NCBI GenBank assembly: GCA_025056355.1
Contig: JANWWI010000002.1
Coordinates: forward strand, 120,471-184,470
DNA length: 64,000 bases
Reading direction: 5' to 3'
Source: Casimicrobiaceae bacterium
GTDB taxonomy: Bacteria; Pseudomonadota; Gammaproteobacteria; Burkholderiales; Casimicrobiaceae
Shown here: positions 7,641-16,703 of the stretch, piece by piece
How the letters are laid out: each line of letters starts with the position of its first letter
Numbering within the stretch: position 1 is the stretch's first letter
The notes under the pieces: model-generated
Seen by the model: only the letters and a program-made list of their open reading frames with translations
Told to the model about the DNA's origin: nothing
Databases searched by the model: none
Program-made: the position numbers and the translations under genes

Positions 7641-10196
7641 TCAGAGGGCCTGAGACGATTTGGCCGGCCTTGCTCGAGGCTTGGTCTGAGCGCGCCCCTC
7701 CCGCGGCGGAAACTCAAAGGCCACCTTCACGTCGTCCTTCTTGCGCTCAAGCCTCAGGTAGGCCTGAAACGGCCGCTTCGTGCGCGCCGAAACAAAGCCG
7801 GTGAGCAAATCGGTTTTGCCTTCGGCAAGCAGCTTGGAGATCTGCTGCCGGGAAATCGGTTGCGAGAGGATCGTGCGGCCGGTGCGGAAGTCGCACTGGC
7901 GCGGACCCTGCCGTCGCGCCGCGACCTCACAGACGTAGCTCGTCTCGGACTCAAAGACGCGCGCGCCGCACTTCGGGCACGAACCGAGCGGTTCGGCGTT
8001 CGAAAAATCAGGCTCGGAGGCGCCCTCCCCCGGATGCTCGCGGCCTTCGTCCCAGTAGAGCTCAATCTCATGCTCAGCGTTGAGACGCAGGTGAGCCGAA
8101 AAACGGCGGCCTTGCCGCGAGCGAAACCCGTCGAGCCCTTCGAGCCGTCCCTCGCGCAAGAGCGCCTCGGCCTCCTCGACCGAGAGCTGTCGACCGGCGA
8201 TGATCTTGAAAAAGCCAAAGTCGCAGCGTGTGCAGGCGAAGCGCTTGTAGTTTTCGCGCACGAGCCCGCCGCACTTCGGGCAAGGCGTCCTCAGATCGGC
8301 GAAGTCGCCCGGCACCGTGTCACTGTCATATCCCTTGGCTTGCGCGACGATGTGCTTGGCCATCTCGACGATGGAGGCCATAAAGCGCTCGCGGCTCGTC
8401 TGCCCGCGCTCCATGCGCGCAAGCTCGGTTTCCCACTGCGCGGTGAGCTCCGGGGAGGTGAGTTCGGGTATCTGGAGGCCGTTGAGCAGCGTGATCAGGG
8501 AAAACGCCGCTGGCGTGGGCTTCAACACCTTGTCTTCGCGCACGACGTACTTCTGCGCGATCAAGCCCTCGATGATTGCGGCGCGCGTGGCAGGGGTGCC
8601 CAGGCCCTTCTCCTGCATTGCCGCGCGCAACTCCTCATCTTCGATGAGTTTGCCGGCGCTCTCCATCGCCGAAAGCAGCGTGGCCTCGCTGAAGCGTGGC
8701 GGCGGCTTGGTCTGGTTTTCTTTCGCCTCGACGCTCTGGGCAAGCGGTTGCTCGTTGTCGGCCACAGCGACCAGCGAACCGGCCCCTTCCTCTTTCTCCT
8801 CCGCGGCCTCTTTGCCGTAGACCGCAAGCCAGCCGGCGCTGACGAGCACTTTGCCCTCCGTTTTGAACGCCTCGCCCTCAACCCGAGTGATCCGAGTCGT
8901 TTGAAGAAATTCCGCCGGCGGATAGAACACGGCCAAAAAGCGCCGGACCACCAAGTCGTAGAGCTTGGCCTCAAGCTCGTTGAGCGACTTGGGCGGCTGC
9001 ACGGTCGGGATGATCGCGAAGTGATCTGACACCTTGGCGTTGTCAAACACCCGCTTGTTGCCGGGACGGATGTAGTTTTTGCTGCGGATCTCCCGCGCAA
9101 AGGGCGCGTAACGTTCCAGCGCCTCGAGCATGTCCACCGTCTCTGCGACGGTCTTGAGGTAGTCCTCGGGCAACGCCCGCGAATCCGTTCGCGGGTAGGT
9201 AAGCACCTTGTGCTTTTCGTAGAGCGACTGCGCCAGCGCGAGCGTCGTTTTGGCGGAAAAGCCAAAGCGGCTATTGGCCTCGCGCTGCAAGCTCGTCAAG
9301 TCGTAGAGTAGCGGCGGCGCCTGCGTGGTCGGTTTGGATTCCTCCTCGACGGTGCCGCGCTTGCCGCGGCACTTCTCAACGATGGCCATGGCGCGCCGGC
9401 GCGCCTCTTCAGCCGCCTGCTCGCCCGAGCCAAAGATTCGCTCGGCGCGCGCGTGCTCATCCTCGCCCTTTTTGAAGGCTTCATCGAACCAGCGTGCCGG
9501 ATAGGTGCCCGCTGCCGCCAGAAACGTCGCGTGAATTTCGAAGTACGTGCGCGGGACGAATTTGCGGATCTTTTCCTCGCGCTCGACGATCATCGCGAGC
9601 GTCGGCGTCTGAACGCGCCCGACCGTGGTCAGCTGGAAACCGCCGCTTTTGGTGTTGAAAGCCGTGAGCGCCCTTGTACCGTTGATGCCGATCAGCCAGT
9701 CGGCCTCGCTGCGCGAGCGCGCCGCCTGCGCAAGCGGCTGCATCTCCTCGTCGCTGCGCAGCGTGGCAAACCCCTCGCGGATTGCCTGCGGTGTCATCGA
9801 CTGTAACCACAGCCGTTTGATCGGCTGTCTGGCCTTCGCGTATTCAATGATCAAGCGAAAGATCAGCTCCCCCTCGCGTCCGGCGTCGCAGGCATTGATG
9901 ATCTCGGTGATGTCCTTGCGCTTGATGAGCCGCGTGAGCAGTTTGAGCCTGTCCTCGGTCTTTTCGATCGGCTTGAGGGCAAAGCGCGACGGAATCACTG
10001 GGAGTTTGGCAAAGGTCCACTTGCCGCGCTTGGCCTCTTCTTCCTCCGGTTCGCCGATCTCGAGCAAATGCCCGACCGCCGAGGCGATCACATAACGATC
10101 GTTCTCGTAGTAGTCGCCCGCTTTTTTGACGCCGAGCGCCTTGGCGATATCGGCCGCCACGGAGGGTTTTTCGGCAATGACCAAGCTCTTGCCCAT
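7641..10196 (-). CDS. topB: DNA topoisomerase III
   Basis: Type IA topoisomerase that decatenates and relaxes DNA through single-strand passage. The 851-residue product starts MGKSLVIAEKPSVAADIAK. The TOPRIM acidic motif is in NACDAGREGELIFR, and the active-site tyrosine in VLTYPRTDSRALPEDYL. Two C-terminal zinc-ribbon/topoisomerase repeats follow: CPKCGG...CTRC and CPKCGARVFESETSYVC. I took the ATG at 10196; the 48-codon in-frame extension upstream lacks family similarity. dprA lies 144 bases upstream in the same direction. Length (E. coli TopB is 653) reflects the extra C-terminal repeats, which are common in Betaproteobacteria. Confidence 0.96.
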   Translation of the reverse strand: MGKSLVIAEKPSVAADIAKALGVKKAGDYYENDRYVIASAVGHLLEIGEPEEEEAKRGKWTFAKLPVIPSRFALKPIEKTEDRLKLLTRLIKRKDITEIINACDAGREGELIFRLIIEYAKARQPIKRLWLQSMTPQAIREGFATLRSDEEMQPLAQAARSRSEADWLIGINGTRALTAFNTKSGGFQLTTVGRVQTPTLAMIVEREEKIRKFVPRTYFEIHATFLAAAGTYPARWFDEAFKKGEDEHARAERIFGSGEQAAEEARRRAMAIVEKCRGKRGTVEEESKPTTQAPPLLYDLTSLQREANSRFGFSAKTTLALAQSLYEKHKVLTYPRTDSRALPEDYLKTVAETVDMLEALERYAPFAREIRSKNYIRPGNKRVFDNAKVSDHFAIIPTVQPPKSLNELEAKLYDLVVRRFLAVFYPPAEFLQTTRITRVEGEAFKTEGKVLVSAGWLAVYGKEAAEEKEEGAGSLVAVADNEQPLAQSVEAKENQTKPPPRFSEATLLSAMESAGKLIEDEELRAAMQEKGLGTPATRAAIIEGLIAQKYVVREDKVLKPTPAAFSLITLLNGLQIPELTSPELTAQWETELARMERGQTSRERFMASIVEMAKHIVAQAKGYDSDTVPGDFADLRTPCPKCGGLVRENYKRFACTRCDFGFFKIIAGRQLSVEEAEALLREGRLEGLDGFRSRQGRRFSAHLRLNAEHEIELYWDEGREHPGEGASEPDFSNAEPLGSCPKCGARVFESETSYVCEVAARRQGPRQCDFRTGRTILSQPISRQQISKLLAEGKTDLLTGFVSARTKRPFQAYLRLERKKDDVKVAFEFPPREGRAQTKPRARPAKSSQAL

Positions 10197-10340
10197 GCAC
10201 GGCAGTTTACCGATCGGCTCGTCCTTGGCGTGCGGTGCGTCAAGGTCGCCGTGCGATTGGAACAATTGGCCGAAGGCATTCCCTCCCGGCCGCCCATGTG
10301 GGCGGCGAGGGATGCTGCCGTCGCGCCTTGCCGGCGTCAC

Positions 10341-11462
10341 CTAACGCCGCTTCCATAGCCCACCCGGAAGCTGCTCGGCACGCCCATCGAGTTCGAGCAT
10401 GGTGAGCTCAGCAAGCAGCTCGCTGCTCGAGCGGCCGGTCCGCACAACCAGCGTATCGAGATCGACCGGGTCGTAGCCGAGCGCCTCGGCCAACGGATCG
10501 GCAGCGGTTTGTGCCGTCTCGGCGCGGCGCGCTTCCGGCGCCGGACCCGAGCTGCGCAGCCGGGCCGTGGACACTCCGAGCTCTTCGAGCACGTCCTCGG
10601 CGCTTTCGACCAGTTTGGCGCCTTGCTTGATGAGCGCATGGCAGCCCTTGTGGTGGATGGAGTGAATCGATCCGGGCATCGCAAGCACATCGCGTCCGAG
10701 TTCCGCGGCCAGCCGCGCCGTGATGAGCGAGCCGCTTTTCATCGACGCCTCCACGACGAGCACCGCGCGCGCGAGTGCGGCAATCAGCCGATTGCGGCGC
10801 GGGAAGTTGTCCGCAAGCGGCGCAGTGCCGAGTGGAAATTCAGACACAAGCAGCCCTTCGCGAGCGATGCGTTGTGCGAGGGGTTTGTTGCGCGCCGGAT
10901 AGACACGGTCCAAGCCGGTGCCTACGACCGCGATCGTGCCGCCGCCGGATGACCCTGCCGCCAGCGCGCCCTCGTGAGCCGCGGCGTCGATCCCCAAGGC
11001 AAGCCCCGAGACGATGACCACGCCCGCGCGCGAAAGCGTCTCGGCGAAGTCGCGCGCATCGTCGCAGCCTCCGGCCGTGGCGCTGCGGCTTCCGACGATG
11101 GCCAGCGTCGGTGCCACGCTGAGCCGATCAAGCCGCCCCAGTGTGAAGAGCACAATCGGCGGGTCAGACAGATCGAGTAGCGCCTTGGGATAGCGCGGAT
11201 CGGCCCACGTAAGCAAATGACGGTCGTCGCCCGCTTCCAGCCACTCGCGCGTGCGTTCGAGAGCGGCTTCGCCTTCTGCCGTGGTCGTCTTGAGCGCGCG
11301 GGCTGTTTCGGATTCGACCACCGCTTCGAGCGCGCTTCGCCCGGCGGCGAAGACCTCCCGCGCGCCACCAAAGTGGCTCACGAGACGATGTGCGGTGCGT
11401 GCTCCGACGCCCGGAGTCAGCGCGAGCCGCAGCCAGTCCAAATCGTCCTCGCCGAGCGGCAC
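10341..11462 (-). CDS. dprA: DNA-processing protein DprA (Smf)
   Basis: Binds incoming single-stranded DNA during natural transformation and loads RecA. The 373-residue product has an N-terminal helix-hairpin-helix/SAM-like region (LRLALTPGVGARTAHRLV). The Rossmann-like DprA domain follows, with TLAIVGSRSATAGG, VSGLALGIDAAAHEGAL and NFPRRNRLIAALA. A C-terminal winged-helix region (DTLVVRTGRSSSELLAELT) completes the usual architecture. The start is a GTG at 11462, supported by GAGGA upstream. It lies 77 bases after the LysM gene and is probably co-transcribed with it, as in many Betaproteobacteria. Confidence 0.95.
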   Translation of the reverse strand: MPLGEDDLDWLRLALTPGVGARTAHRLVSHFGGAREVFAAGRSALEAVVESETARALKTTTAEGEAALERTREWLEAGDDRHLLTWADPRYPKALLDLSDPPIVLFTLGRLDRLSVAPTLAIVGSRSATAGGCDDARDFAETLSRAGVVIVSGLALGIDAAAHEGALAAGSSGGGTIAVVGTGLDRVYPARNKPLAQRIAREGLLVSEFPLGTAPLADNFPRRNRLIAALARAVLVVEASMKSGSLITARLAAELGRDVLAMPGSIHSIHHKGCHALIKQGAKLVESAEDVLEELGVSTARLRSSGPAPEARRAETAQTAADPLAEALGYDPVDLDTLVVRTGRSSSELLAELTMLELDGRAEQLPGGLWKRR

Positions 11463-11539
11463 GGGGATTCCTCAAGCGCGTCTCGCCCAGACCGAAAAAC
11501 CCACTCCGGATCTTGGGGGCTCGTCCCCGCGTCGCCGGT

Positions 11540-12760
11540 TCACGGATTACGCAAGATGTAGCCGGTTTTGATCGGCGCGCGCCCACTGTTCATCACGAGA
11601 CCGTAGGCCACGTGATCGAACGTCCGATAAACGAACACGAGGCCAACCCGCTCCTCGGGAATCGTGAGGGTGCGCGGCTGTTCGTCCGGTTGGCGCGGCC
11701 AGCCCGGCACCCAGTTGAGCGACGACTCGCGAAAACGCGGATTTGCGAAGTCCTCAGCCGGCTTGAAGATCGCCAACACGTGACCGACCTCGAGCCCTGC
11801 CTTGGCGCCTCGGTTGATCGTGACCACGCTCGCGCGCCCGGCCTCAGCAATCCCCGTGGGCAAGGTCATGATGCGCGCTTCGATGGGGCGTTCCGGCGCA
11901 CGCGGGACGTATCGAACCGGCTCCTCGGCCGGCGCGGGCAGCAGATAGTCACCCACCAAGATTTCCTGCCGTGTGCGCACGATCTCGAAGCGCGCAAGAT
12001 CGCCGCTTGCGACCAGTTTCGCCTCGCCGAGATAAGTGGCTTCATAGCCGACGACCTGCCGATCCGGATCGCCGCGCATCCGCTCGAACCAGGTCAGTGG
12101 TGGGATCTCCGGGTCGCGCAGCTCCTTGCCGCGTCGGTACACATGAAAAATCGTTCCAACGGGCGCGCGCGCGCCGATCGCGTAGAAGGAATCAAAAGCC
12201 GACAACGTGACGCGCTCGTCGATCGCACGCACGATTTGTGCGGCCTCAGCGAAGGCCTCGGCGCCGATCACGAAATCCTTCACGATGAAGGGATCGATGT
12301 CGCCGGGGGGGATGCTTGGAATCGGTTGCGCCTCTTTGGCCTCAGCCCGCACCTGCGGCGATAGGCGCACAAGCGGGCGCTCGCCCGCAGAGGCCTCGCC
12401 AATCAAGAGTCGCGGCCCCTCCGGCGCATGGCGGTCCAACACAATCACCTGCCCGGGAAAAATAAGGTGCGGGTTCCGGATTTGCTCGCGGTTGAGTCGC
12501 CACACCTCCGGCCAACGCCAGGGTTGTTTGAGAAACTTGCCGGCAATGCCCCAGAGGGTGTCACCGCGCACGACGGTATAACGATCGGGCGCCCCCTCCG
12601 CGATCTGCACCGGAGCCGAGGCCGTGGCAGTTTGCGGCTGCGCCAAAGTCGACATGGCAAAGCACGCCAAAGCTGCCGCCGCCACTGCACGCACAGCATG
12701 GGCACGCCCGGCCGACGACCGCTGCGCCAGCCGGGCGAGTTTCGCTACTATCCCACCCAT
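11540..12760 (-). CDS. LysM domain-containing exported protein
   Basis: A 406-residue secreted or periplasmic protein. A cleavable signal peptide ends near STLAQP (about residues 1-42). It is followed by a LysM peptidoglycan-binding domain (about residues 60-110) of the form YTVVRGDTLWGIAGKFL with NPHLIFPGQVIVL. The rest is a family-typical C-terminal region without known catalytic residues. The role is inferred to be cell-wall binding beside the divergent def-fmt pair. The frame is open 17 codons further, but the ATG at 12760 gives the signal peptide. A promoter match lies at 12862-12890. Confidence 0.88.
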   Translation of the reverse strand: MGGIVAKLARLAQRSSAGRAHAVRAVAAAALACFAMSTLAQPQTATASAPVQIAEGAPDRYTVVRGDTLWGIAGKFLKQPWRWPEVWRLNREQIRNPHLIFPGQVIVLDRHAPEGPRLLIGEASAGERPLVRLSPQVRAEAKEAQPIPSIPPGDIDPFIVKDFVIGAEAFAEAAQIVRAIDERVTLSAFDSFYAIGARAPVGTIFHVYRRGKELRDPEIPPLTWFERMRGDPDRQVVGYEATYLGEAKLVASGDLARFEIVRTRQEILVGDYLLPAPAEEPVRYVPRAPERPIEARIMTLPTGIAEAGRASVVTINRGAKAGLEVGHVLAIFKPAEDFANPRFRESSLNWVPGWPRQPDEQPRTLTIPEERVGLVFVYRTFDHVAYGLVMNSGRAPIKTGYILRNP

Positions 12761-12861
12761 CGGTCCGTTCTCACTGACATTGCACGAAAGGCCGGGCACG
12801 ATTTTGAACATTGAACGCGCCGCCTTCGGCCAAATCTTAGAAGCTTAGAAGTTACGTGAAC

Positions 12862-12890
12862 ATTGTGCAGTGAGCGGTCTGATTTAGCAA
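12862..12890 (-). promoter_or_regulatory. Predicted sigma-70 promoter for the LysM gene and dprA
   Basis: Minus-strand TTGCTA (12885-12890), 17-base spacer, CACAAT (12862-12867); four of six matches in each box. It lies about 100 bases upstream of the LysM start, in the divergent region shared with def. A moderate prediction from sequence only. Confidence 0.45.
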
Positions 12891-12937
12891 GCGAAACCGC
12901 TTCGGTTTTGCCAGTGATCACGCCTCAAAACTCCGAA

Positions 12938-13456
12938 ATGGCACGCCTGACCATCCTCGAATACCCCGACCCGCGCCTGAAGCGCGTGGCCGCGCCGGTG
13001 ACCGAATTCACCCCGGAGCTCAAGCAACTCGTGGCTGACATGGCCGAGACCATGTACGCGGCGCCGGGCATCGGGCTTGCCGCCACCCAGGTCGATGTGC
13101 ACAAGCAGGTGATCGTGGTGGACATCTCCGAAGCGCGCAACGACCTGAAGGTGTTCGTCAACCCGCGCATCATCGCTGCCGAGGGCGAAGCCAAGCGCGA
13201 GGAAGGCTGCCTGTCGGTGCCGGGCTACTACGACACGGTCACCCGCGCCGAGCGCATCACGGTCGAGGCCGAGGACGTCGAGGGCCAGACCTTCCGGCTC
13301 GAGGCCGACGGGCTGCTTGCGGTGTGCATCCAGCACGAGATCGACCATCTCAAAGGCATCGTCTTTGTCGAGCGGCTGTCGCAGCTCAAGCAGATGCGCT
13401 TCCGGGCCAAACTCGCCAAGAAGCAACGCGAGGCGCGGCGCCGCGCTGCAGCGTAA
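12938..13456 (+). CDS. def: Peptide deformylase
   Basis: Metalloenzyme that removes the formyl group from the N-terminal methionine of new proteins. The 172-residue product has all three family motifs: GIGLAATQV (residues 44-52), EEGCLSVPG with metal-binding Cys91, and HEIDH with His133, Glu134 and His137. The frame is open 25 codons upstream, but [15 protein letters not shown] is the standard N-terminus, so the ATG at 12938 is chosen. fmt follows 13 bases later, so the formylation and deformylation enzymes are made together. The last residues are a basic Lys/Arg/Ala tail. Confidence 0.97.
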   Translation: MARLTILEYPDPRLKRVAAPVTEFTPELKQLVADMAETMYAAPGIGLAATQVDVHKQVIVVDISEARNDLKVFVNPRIIAAEGEAKREEGCLSVPGYYDTVTRAERITVEAEDVEGQTFRLEADGLLAVCIQHEIDHLKGIVFVERLSQLKQMRFRAKLAKKQREARRRAAA

Positions 13457-13469
13457 CCGCCACCTGACC

Positions 13470-14513
13470 GTGCGGCCGCTTCGAATCGTCTTTGCCGGCA
13501 CGCCGAGCTTTGCCGAACGGGCCCTTGCCGCACTCCTTGAACGGCCGGCGTTTCGCCCAATCGCGGTCTACACCCAGCCCGATCGTCCTGCCGGTCGCGG
13601 CATGAAGCTGACCGCCTCGCCGGTCAAAGCGCTCGCGCTCACCCACGCGGTGCCCGTGCGTCAGCCCGAGACCTTGCGCGACCCGGCTGAGCAGGCCGCC
13701 CTTGCCGCGCTTGCGCCGGAGGTCATGGTGGTGGCCGCCTACGGGCTCATCCTGCCGCAGGCGGTGCTCGACATTCCGCGCCACGGCTGCCTGAACATCC
13801 ACGCATCGCTCTTACCGCGCTGGCGTGGTGCGGCGCCGATCGAACGGGCAATCCTCGCTGGGGACGTCGAGACCGGGGTCTCGATCATGCAGATGGAAGC
13901 CGGGCTCGATACCGGGCCCGTGCTTGCTGTTGCGCGCACACCGATCGGGCCCGAGGACACGGCAGGTAGCCTCCATGAGAGGCTCGCTGAGCTCGGCGCG
14001 GCCACCCTGATCTCGGTGCTCGAAGCCATCGCGCGCGGCGAGCGGCTCGAAGCCCAACCGCAACCGAGTGAAGGGGTGACCTACGCCGCGAAAATTCGCC
14101 CTGAAGAGGCACGCATCGACTGGAGCCAGCCGGCCGAGGTGATCGAGCGCGCAGTTCGCGCTTTCGACCCGCGGCCCGGCGCCTGGACCACCTGGCGCGG
14201 TGAAAAGCTCAAGGTGTGGCGGGCCGCGCACGCCAACCCTCACCCCCACCCTCTCCCACAGGGAGAGGGCGCCGAGGCACATGGATCCCCCGGAACGGCT
14301 CTCCCCTTGGGAGAGGTCGGCCCGCAGGGCCGGGTGAGGACAAGCCCTCCCCCCGGCACCGTGCTGGCCCTCGGCCCCGATGGCATCACGGTGGCCACCG
14401 GCGCGGGCTGTCTGCGCTTGACCGAGGTGCAGCGCCCGGGCGGGCGTCGTATGCCAGCGGCCGCGTGGCTTGCGGGTGGCGGGCCGGACGTTGGAGAGCG
14501 CTTCGGTGTCTGA
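13470..14513 (+). CDS. fmt: Methionyl-tRNA formyltransferase, interrupted in frame by a palindromic repeat
   Basis: Formylates initiator Met-tRNA using 10-formyl-tetrahydrofolate. The GTG start at 13470 gives [20 protein letters not shown]. The formyltransferase domain has [16 protein letters not shown] and GLDTGPVL. The C-terminal OB-like domain resumes as [17 protein letters not shown]. Between [11 protein letters not shown] and PGTVLAL, residues 256-290 are encoded by a repeat element (14237-14339) and read [11 protein letters not shown]...GRVRT. The frame stays open, so the product is 347 residues rather than about 310-315. The insertion falls in a loop that varies in the family, so the enzyme is probably active. 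Nothing suggests a frameshift. Confidence 0.95.
   Translation: MRPLRIVFAGTPSFAERALAALLERPAFRPIAVYTQPDRPAGRGMKLTASPVKALALTHAVPVRQPETLRDPAEQAALAALAPEVMVVAAYGLILPQAVLDIPRHGCLNIHASLLPRWRGAAPIERAILAGDVETGVSIMQMEAGLDTGPVLAVARTPIGPEDTAGSLHERLAELGAATLISVLEAIARGERLEAQPQPSEGVTYAAKIRPEEARIDWSQPAEVIERAVRAFDPRPGAWTTWRGEKLKVWRAAHANPHPHPLPQGEGAEAHGSPGTALPLGEVGPQGRVRTSPPPGTVLALGPDGITVATGAGCLRLTEVQRPGGRRMPAAAWLAGGGPDVGERFGV
14237..14339. repeat. Nested palindromic repeat element inside fmt
   Basis: Outer arms CCCTCACCC (14237-14245) and GGGTGAGG (14332-14339) enclose two hairpins: CCCTCTCCC/GGGAGAGGG (14249-14257 with 14261-14269) and CTCTCCC/GGGAGAG (14299-14305 with 14309-14315). This is the pattern of the small dispersed palindromic elements known in many proteobacterial genomes, which when translated give NPHPxPLPxGEG-like peptides. 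Here its length keeps the fmt frame. Confidence 0.85.
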
Positions 14514-14908
14514 TCTCGCGATGCGCGGCCGCGCCAGCCTGCGTCGTCTCGGCACCCCCGAGGCGGCGCCTTTGGCGTTTTGTCGCAGCTGCGCGATCGA
14601 CCCAGGAGCCCCCCAGCGCGCCCCTTCCCCGGTTGGCGCGTGCGAGAACGATCCACGAGATCCTCCCGTTCGCGCCCCTGCGTCAGTTGGCGCGTGCGAG
14701 AACCACCCACGAGATCCTCCCCTTCGCGCAAGCGAAGGGGAGGTCCGCGCAACGCGCGGGGAGGGGTTGCCGCTGCGGCCCCTCCACTTCACAAAAACGA
14801 AGACCGCGCAAAATGCTCAAGCTCTCGCGTAAGTCCTCACTTTCGCGTGGGCTTTTGCCACATGGCACCTCGACTTCATGATCCAGGCGCACCTTCGGGG
14901 CCCAGTTC
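14514..14908. other. 395-base non-coding stretch with degenerate repeats
   Basis: No convincing gene on either strand. It holds a tandem repeat of period 54 (14632-14729), a weaker third copy upstream, and a C-rich/G-rich palindromic patch (about 14715-14790) resembling the repeat in fmt. Open frames here are low-complexity readings of the repeats. Confidence 0.7.
14632..14729. repeat. Tandem repeat, period 54
   Basis: Copy one starts at 14632 and copy two at 14686; both begin GTTGGCGCGTGCGAGAAC and share a 44-base core with few differences. A more degenerate copy is visible at about 14578-14631. The second copy runs into a perfect palindrome, CCCCTTCGC / GCGAAGGGG (14719-14740). Confidence 0.75.
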
Positions 14909-15718
14909 ATGACTCCGCGCTGGAACGCTGCCGTGGTTGTACATCGACCCGAGCTTGCCAAGCTCGAGGCAGTGCTCGCCTCGGCCGAAACAAGCCCGAG
15001 CTTCGCCGAGGGCCTCGTGGTCGATAACAGCGAACGACCCGACCCAGCCGCCGCAGCGCTCGTGGCGCGCCACCGGCGCTGGACCTACCGGGTCAACCCG
15101 CGCGGCAACGCAGGCTTTGGCCAGGCCCACAACTGGGCCTTCCAGCAACTGCCGGCCGCCGAGTTTCATGCCGTGCTCAACCCGGATGTAGCGTTCGGAC
15201 CGGAAGCGATCGAGGCGCTCAGCCAAGCGATGCAGGCCGACCCGGAGCTCGTGCTGGCTGCCCCGGCGCTTTTTCATCCGGATGGCACGCGCCAGTACCT
15301 GACCAAGCGCTACCCCAGCCTTCGCGCGCTCTTCGGACGGCGCTTTGCGGGGCCGTTGTACCGGCTCCTCGGCTTCGACCGCGACGATGCCTTCTTCACG
15401 ATGCGCGACCAGGATTACAACCAGCCGATGGAGCCGGAGTTCGTTTCAGGTGCCTTCATGTTTTTTCGCCACGCGGCCTTCGCGCGTTTGGGCGGCTTCG
15501 ATGAGCGCTTTTTTCTCTACCTTGAAGACTGCGACCTCACGCTGCGCGCGCGGGCGATCGGACGCGTGGCCTATGTGCCCGAGGCGCGCGTCATCCACCA
15601 CTGGGCACGCGGCAACCACCGCTCGCTCAAGCTCACCCTTGAAGCGATTCGCTCGGCGATTTATCTGTTCAACAAGCACGGCTGGCGCTGGCGCGACCCA
15701 CGTCTGCCGCCTCGCTAG
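14909..15718 (+). CDS. Glycosyltransferase family 2 (rhamnosyltransferase-like)
   Basis: Cytoplasmic GT-A transferase of 269 residues, probably adding a sugar to a cell-surface polysaccharide. Features are the NPRGNAGFGQAHNWAF donor-binding region, the NPDV segment of the DxD type, and the acceptor/metal region GGFDERFFLYLEDCDLTLRA, which is typical of WbbL-like enzymes. The start ATG at 14909 follows the repeat region. The next gene, a nucleotide-sugar epimerase, begins four bases after this stop, so the two form a pair in O-antigen or exopolysaccharide synthesis. The sugar specificity is not readable from sequence. Confidence 0.9.
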   Translation: MTPRWNAAVVVHRPELAKLEAVLASAETSPSFAEGLVVDNSERPDPAAAALVARHRRWTYRVNPRGNAGFGQAHNWAFQQLPAAEFHAVLNPDVAFGPEAIEALSQAMQADPELVLAAPALFHPDGTRQYLTKRYPSLRALFGRRFAGPLYRLLGFDRDDAFFTMRDQDYNQPMEPEFVSGAFMFFRHAAFARLGGFDERFFLYLEDCDLTLRARAIGRVAYVPEARVIHHWARGNHRSLKLTLEAIRSAIYLFNKHGWRWRDPRLPPR

Positions 15719-15722
15719 CGGC

Positions 15723-16661
15723 ATGCGGATCGCCATCACCGGCACGGGCGGCTTTATCGGCGGGACCCTGGCGCGGGCGCTTGCCGCCGAAGGGCACACG
15801 GTCGTGTCGATCTCGCGTCTAACCGGCTTTGACTGGGAGCGGCCAGACCGCAAGGCGCTCCGGCGGGTGCTCTCCGGCTGCGACCGGCTCATCCACTGCG
15901 CCGCACGGGTGCATGTCAGAGGCGCTGCTTCCCGCGAGCGCGAAGCCTTCGTGCGCGCGAACGTGGATCTCACGCGCCAGCTCGCTCAAGAGGCGGTCGC
16001 GGCGGGCATCGAGCGCTTGATCTACTGCTCCTCGATCGCGGTGCATGGTCTGGCCGCCTCGCCCGCCCCGCTTGGGGTGCACACGCCGATTGCACCCGCC
16101 GATGCCTACGGCGCATCGAAGTGGCTGGCCGAAAAAGCGCTCGCGGAGGCGATGCGCGGCCAGAAAACGCATGGGATCATCCTTCGCCCGCCGCTTGTCT
16201 ACGGGCCCGAGGCGCCCGGCAACATGGCTCGACTTGCCCGAGCGATCGCGCGCGGCTGGCCGCTTCCGCTTGCGGCGGCAAGCACCAACCGGCGCTCCTT
16301 GTGCGCCATCGAGACGCTGCTGAGCGTGGTGCGCTGGGCACTTGAGGATCCGCGCGCGCTGACCCCCAACGATTCGCCCGCCGTGTGGTATCCGTGCGAT
16401 CCGCAGCCGATTGCCACACGGGCAATCATCGAAGCCCTGGCTCAGGGACTTGGGGTGCGCGCCCGGCTGCTGTCAGTGCCGCCAGCCGTCTTGCACGCGA
16501 CGCTTCGGGCGCTCGGTCAGGCGCGACTTGCCGAGCAGCTGCTTGGGGATTTGGTGATCGACTCGCAGCCGCTTGAGCGCGCGGGCTGCCGCTTAGCGAT
16601 CGACACCGAGGCCGCACTTCAGGCACTCGGCACTGCTCTTCGGCTCACCCGTGCACGCTGA
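15723..16661 (+). CDS. NAD-dependent epimerase/dehydratase (extended SDR)
   Basis: A 312-residue nucleotide-sugar-modifying enzyme. The N-terminal Rossmann motif is TGTGGFIGG (residues 6-14), the catalytic serine region is IYCSSIAVHG, and the YGASK segment supplies the Tyr/Lys pair. RPPLVYGPEAPGNM is the usual substrate-loop signature. It resembles 4-epimerases/4-reductases of UDP-N-acetyl sugars found with undecaprenyl-phosphate sugar transferases, but the substrate is undetermined. The ATG at 15723 is four bases after the glycosyltransferase stop; a long in-frame upstream extension is only the shadow of that gene. Confidence 0.9.
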   Translation: MRIAITGTGGFIGGTLARALAAEGHTVVSISRLTGFDWERPDRKALRRVLSGCDRLIHCAARVHVRGAASREREAFVRANVDLTRQLAQEAVAAGIERLIYCSSIAVHGLAASPAPLGVHTPIAPADAYGASKWLAEKALAEAMRGQKTHGIILRPPLVYGPEAPGNMARLARAIARGWPLPLAAASTNRRSLCAIETLLSVVRWALEDPRALTPNDSPAVWYPCDPQPIATRAIIEALAQGLGVRARLLSVPPAVLHATLRALGQARLAEQLLGDLVIDSQPLERAGCRLAIDTEAALQALGTALRLTRAR

Positions 16662-16703
16662 GCGAGAATCGCAGGCACGAACCCACGGCTTTGAGTGACC
16701 GAC

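Noticed and set aside
7377..9029. A 550-codon plus-strand frame antisense to topB
   Set aside because: TopB is certain on the minus strand; this frame is Arg/His-rich and matches no family.
13470..14513. fmt as a pseudogene disrupted by an insertion
   Set aside because: The insertion preserves the frame, and both flanking domains keep their motifs to a normal stop.
14632..14729. CRISPR-like array
   Set aside because: Only two to three copies with no distinct spacers between conserved repeats; it is a simple tandem repeat.
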